Assembly (NCBI GenBank): GCA_035048815.1
Contig: JAUCBN010000038.1
Coordinates: 11,870,001 to 11,934,000, forward strand
DNA length: 64,000 nucleotides
Direction: 5' to 3'
DNA from: Abelmoschus esculentus
Lineage: Eukaryota > Streptophyta > Magnoliopsida > Malvales > Malvaceae
The notes beneath the pieces are model-generated. The model was not told where the DNA came from. It worked only from the letters and a program-made list of their open reading frames with translations, and did no database searches. Shown here piece by piece: positions 60,501-64,000 of the stretch. Each line of letters starts with the position of its first letter. Position 1 is the stretch's first letter. Made by a program: the position numbers and the translations under genes.

Positions 60501-62639
60501 AAAAGAAGGACATTAATGAGTGTTCAAGAATCACGGGAATATCCCAAACAAATTTTGAGTGATTTTTCTCTCGAGCATTGTTGACTAAGGTCCTTGAACG
60601 AAGTGATAACCCAAAACTTCATCCAACTGAAGGCTGCTTTTCTTCAAAGATATCCAAGTATGGGATGATATTTGGCATTCCTTGATCTCCCTTCTCAAAG
60701 AAAGAAAATAAGAAAATATCATTTGTTATCCCTTTTGAGACTGATGTTATTTTTCTTTCGATTCAACCAAAACTAAGGATCACCTCTACACTAAGGGAAA
60801 AGAGGATGAAAATGTGTTTGAAGTGAAAGACGTTTGTGATGCCTTGTGAATCAAGGGTAAATATATCAGTGAAATGTGAAACCAAGAGAAAAGCAAGATG
60901 AACGAGGAGGTATATTTTGAATCAACACAGAAAAATGAAAAAATGGGGAGTAAAAGTTTGTTTCTAAAGAATCAAGTTCAAATTGTTGACATGAAAGGTG
61001 AAGCAATCAACAAAAGAAAAATGAAGAGAAAGTTCTGTGAGATATTTTGAAGAGATGAACCACTGACAAAAGAAGTGGTAAAAAGGAAATGACCTCTAGG
61101 GTGAAAACCCAAAAAAGGTAGTCTAGAGTGATCCATAAAGAAAAAGAGAAAAGTATTTCATCAGAACATATGTAGATCAATACAACAATGATACTTGGTT
61201 TTATTATCCTTAAATAATTATTTGAGTCAATATATCCTTTCTTTGAAAGCCATGAACCATAGCCTAAATTACAAGCCACAAAAGACCATTTTGATCATAT
61301 ATGGATATTAGAACAAGGAAAATTAGTCTTCAGAAATACATCCTGGTTATCAGGGTTAACCTTTCTTCAAGGGTTTTTTAGTCTTCTAATACTTGATCGA
61401 GATCAGAAAAGAAGGAAAGATTGGGCATGGTGAGTTAGTGAGGCAAAGAGTGTCACCTAAACGGGGTAGGATTAGGAAAAATTGAATGCTTCTCCTGAAA
61501 GTCTAATAAATTGAAAAATGATCACATCAGTGTTGATTTTTGCAAATTGGTTCGAAGATTTTGTTGCACTTGGTATTCAAAGGCCTAATTTTATAATTTC
61601 TTGTTTGCCCTGATAATCAAAATTTTTCAAATTTCTCAAAATTAGTAAAATAATATTTTAAGCCTTTTGCTTATCGTTTAACAAGTATCTTGCAGATAAA
61701 TTGATTAGATACAAGAAAAGCAAATGATTTCATAGGTATTACTATGATGTATTGACCCTTTAAGTGCAGGCAGAACAGAAAGTGACCTTAGTACTCGATT
61801 GTTGTTAAAAATATGACGAGAAATAACTAGAGCTCCAAATGTCAAAATATTTGAGCAAGAGCAACAAAGATGACGCAGGTAAACTTGGGGCAAAGAGAGA
61901 GCATTGACCTTTATTTGGGGCAAAATATTGGCAGATCAATTCACCAAAGTGTGGAAATTGTTACAATTTTGACATCACGAGACAAAGAAGCTTTACGGGG
62001 TGAATATCAGAATGAGAAAACAAGATAATTATGCTCAAGTTTGAGTAGGAAAATGCTACAAAAGTGTGTCAGAAGAATATACTATCATGAGAAATTCGAA
62101 AATCGAAAATCGAAGCAATGGAAATGGTGAATTCTTTCAGAGCAGAGAATAAATCTCCTCTAAAATAGATTTTTCCTGGTGTTTAATGGTTGAAAATATA
62201 AAAGATCATATGTTGAAGACAATAACAAGCGTCATTGAGAACATAACAGACTTCATTTGTTGAAAAAAAAGAAAAAAAGATAGAAAAAAGAAAAGAAAGA
62301 CAAAATCTAAAGTGAAAACCTGAAAAGGCGCTTTAGGGTAAAAAACAGAGATCTCAAAAATTGAACCAAAGTTTGAGATGAATTCCTATATCAGTCAAAG
62401 AAGATACATCGGGAGATGAAGAAAGAAATTATTAGCACTTTTCCTGAAGTAAAAAGTTTACTCAAGTGGTCTTCAATTAACATTCATACCTCAATAGAAA
62501 TATCCGCATTAAGATCATATAATAATACATGATATTTTTGTCAACAGGATTCAAATAGAAGTTGACAGCTTTCTTAGCGTGAGTCCCAATTCAAACAGAA
62601 ATTGGCAGCCTTCTCGGCGTGAGTCCTGAAATATTTGGT
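57568..62639 (+). other. Internal region of element E without recognisable genes
   Basis: Short frames only; none shows protease, RT, RNase H or integrase motifs. Purine-rich runs at 59560-59600 and 62260-62310. A tandem repeat lies at 60156-60414. Confidence 0.6.
60156..60414 (+). repeat. Three tandem ~80-90-bp repeats in element E
   Basis: Each copy contains TATATTCTTTGAT, CCATACATATATGTAT (itself palindromic in ACATATATGT) and CATCATTGACTTCCTTC-like text. Copies begin near 60156, 60259 and 60331. Confidence 0.7.
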
Positions 62640-63105
62640 GGAATGCAAGGAATTTCATAATAAGAAGAACAACCTCAGGTTCCATCACTTTTGATCTGGA
62701 GATATTCATAATAATAAGAACAGCTCCAGATTTCCCGGAGACGAGGAATTTCGTAATAAGAAGAACGACCTCGAGCTCCATCACTTGACAGGTTTGAAGA
62801 AATTCATAATAAGAAGAACAACTTCAAACTTTGGAGAAATTCATAATAAGAAGAACAACTTCAAATTCGATGGGATATGAAGAATTTCGTAATAAAATGA
62901 ACAACTTCGGATTTCATCACTCTTTTGTCTAAAGAATTTCATAATAAGAAGAACAGCTTCAGACCCTGGAGAATTTCGTAATGAGAAGAACAACTCCTGG
63001 TTTCAAGGGACACGAGAAATTTCGTAATAAGAAGAACAACCTCGGGTTCCATAACAATTATTTTGCTTGAAGAATTTCATAATAAGAAGAACAACTTCAA
63101 GCTTT
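62640..63105 (+). repeat. Array of about ten hairpins with a constant loop in element E
   Basis: The core TTTCRTAATAAGAAGAAC recurs about every 47 bases. It is bracketed by arms that differ between units but are complementary within a unit: ATCTGGAG/CTCCAGAT (62694-62701, 62724-62731), GTTTGAAG/CTTCAAAC (62792-62799, 62822-62829), GCTTGAAG/CTTCAAGC (63065-63072, 63095-63102), all perfect, and GTCTAAAG/CTTCAGAC, TTTGGAG/CTTCAAA, ACACGAG/CTCGGGT, each with one mismatch. The array ends about 80 bases before the purine tract. Confidence 0.85.
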
Positions 63106-63186
63106 GTTAGCATAACAGAGGCCAAAAAGCTTAGACGAAATTTGTCTTTTCAGTCTCTACTCATCTCCTGCTCCACAACATTGAGC

Positions 63187-63199
63187 AAAGAGGGGCAAC
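63187..63199 (+). other. Polypurine tract of element E
   Basis: AAAGAGGGGCAAC directly before the 3' LTR, the usual start point of plus-strand synthesis. Confidence 0.75.
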
Positions 63200-64000
63200 T
63201 GTAATACCCGAATTTCGTCCGGGTTTGATATAAAATAAGGCCTACATAAATATATATTAAGTAAATAATACAAATAATAATAATAATAATAAAATAAAGA
63301 AAAAAGAATAATAAAAAAATAAATAAAAATAAAAAGGTAGATAAGGATGGGGTGTCGATTACCAGGATAAGGGAATGACGGTTTGATGTGGTTTGAGGGG
63401 AAGTTATTTGAGGATTTTCGGTAGAGGCTTTGGAGGGACGGTTAACTCCATTTCAATCTCTCCAAAAGAAGAGAGACAGGGGCTAGTTTTCCACGTTTGG
63501 TTTTGTAAAGAGACATGGAACCGGAAAGTAGGAGGAGGGCAGGAGAGAAAAAACTTAAAGATGATGAGAGAAAAAGCATGGAGGAACCCAGGAATAAACT
63601 TGAGACTACAAAGGAGAGACAAATTCGGCAAAGACAAGTGCAAAGTCTTCATCGCTCAGTTTCAAGGCCATAGAAATTACCTTCGATTGAAAATCTACAC
63701 CAACTGGCAAGCTCTAGTCTATCCCATTGCACCCTACGGGACTTGTCTAACAAACATGGACCCATCATCAAATCGAAGACCAAAGAATCTGTGGTACCAA
63801 ATTCTGGAAGCAAAGATTGAAATATTTGCATGCGTGGCATCTTTGAAGACCAAAGAATGATGATGGCGGCTTACAACTCCAAGCAAGAAATCAAAAGCAT
63901 GGGAAGATATAAGCCATGGCTCAAAGATGCAAAAGTTGAAGCTTTGCCACCTTTCCTACATCTGTAAATGTGAGTTCTACATCTATAGTATTGTGGTACT
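63200..64000 (+). repeat. 3' LTR of element E (truncated by window end)
   Basis: Matches the first 800 bases of the 5' LTR at roughly 90 percent by eye. A 155-codon frame (63393-63860) is open here but broken in the 5' LTR copy. Confidence 0.8.

Larger units (their letters stand above)
55633..64000 (+). mobile_element. Tat/Ogre-like non-autonomous Gypsy retroelement (element E), runs off the window
   Basis: 5' LTR 55633-57546, primer site TGGCGACTCCGCTGAGGA (57550-57567), internal region to 63199, purine tract AAAGAGGGGCAAC (63187-63199) and 3' LTR from 63200 (cut by the window end). LTR starts are the same (TGTAATACCCGAATTTCGT). No gag or pol motif could be read in the 5.6-kb internal region, so it is a large non-autonomous derivative. 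It interrupts gag of Copia D. The far target duplication is not visible. Confidence 0.75.

Noticed and set aside
62640..63105. CRISPR-like regular repeat/spacer look
   Set aside because: The constant part is a loop and the variable parts are complementary arms, not independent spacers. The setting is a plant retrotransposon.

Overview
The window is repeat-dominated plant nuclear DNA. It has one intact intron-bearing gene and a dense bed of nested LTR retrotransposons carrying plant-type Athila, Copia and Tat/Ogre signatures. A eudicot is clear; a Malvaceae (cotton-like) genome is my guess from repeat style only. No bacterial, organellar or CRISPR features were seen.

Left part (1-19145). The end of a Tat/Ogre-type Gypsy LTR (1-1145) is followed by unannotated intergenic DNA. 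A short-LTR retrotransposon (3470-19139, perfect TSD TGGGT) carries decayed, apparently intronless pieces of at least three unrelated host genes: a PTB-like RRM protein, an alpha-amylase and an alpha-1,3-fucosyltransferase. Two later insertions sit in it. One is an Athila unit (5324-14297) whose second LTR is inverted and preceded by a complete, CCA-position-inclusive copy of its tRNA-Asp primer. The other is a minus-strand Copia element without gag (14660-18827, TSD GACAC).

Middle (19145-34051). A probable large LTR in plus orientation holds an oppositely oriented solo LTR (21284-24378, TSD GAAAT). The single intact gene, a type I inositol polyphosphate 5-phosphatase (28767-31485, minus, 10 coding exons, 560 aa), follows. 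A long-TIR MITE-like element (33480-34051) closes this part.

Right part (34056-64000) is a deep nest. A SIRE-like element with a putative-plant-transposon-protein ORF is interrupted at 36772 by Copia D. D is interrupted in pol by Athila B (about 41164-54764) and in gag by a Tat/Ogre-like non-autonomous element E (55633 to beyond the window). B is interrupted in gag by a deletion-derivative Athila C (47500-52967, TSD TAGCT). E carries, just upstream of its polypurine tract, an array of about ten hairpins with an invariant loop and stems that differ but stay largely complementary.

The strongest candidates for undescribed biology are the fossil tRNA-primer/inverted-LTR provirus, the constant-loop hairpin array in E, and the multi-gene transducing LTR element. 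All domain calls come from reading translations by eye; no database search was possible.
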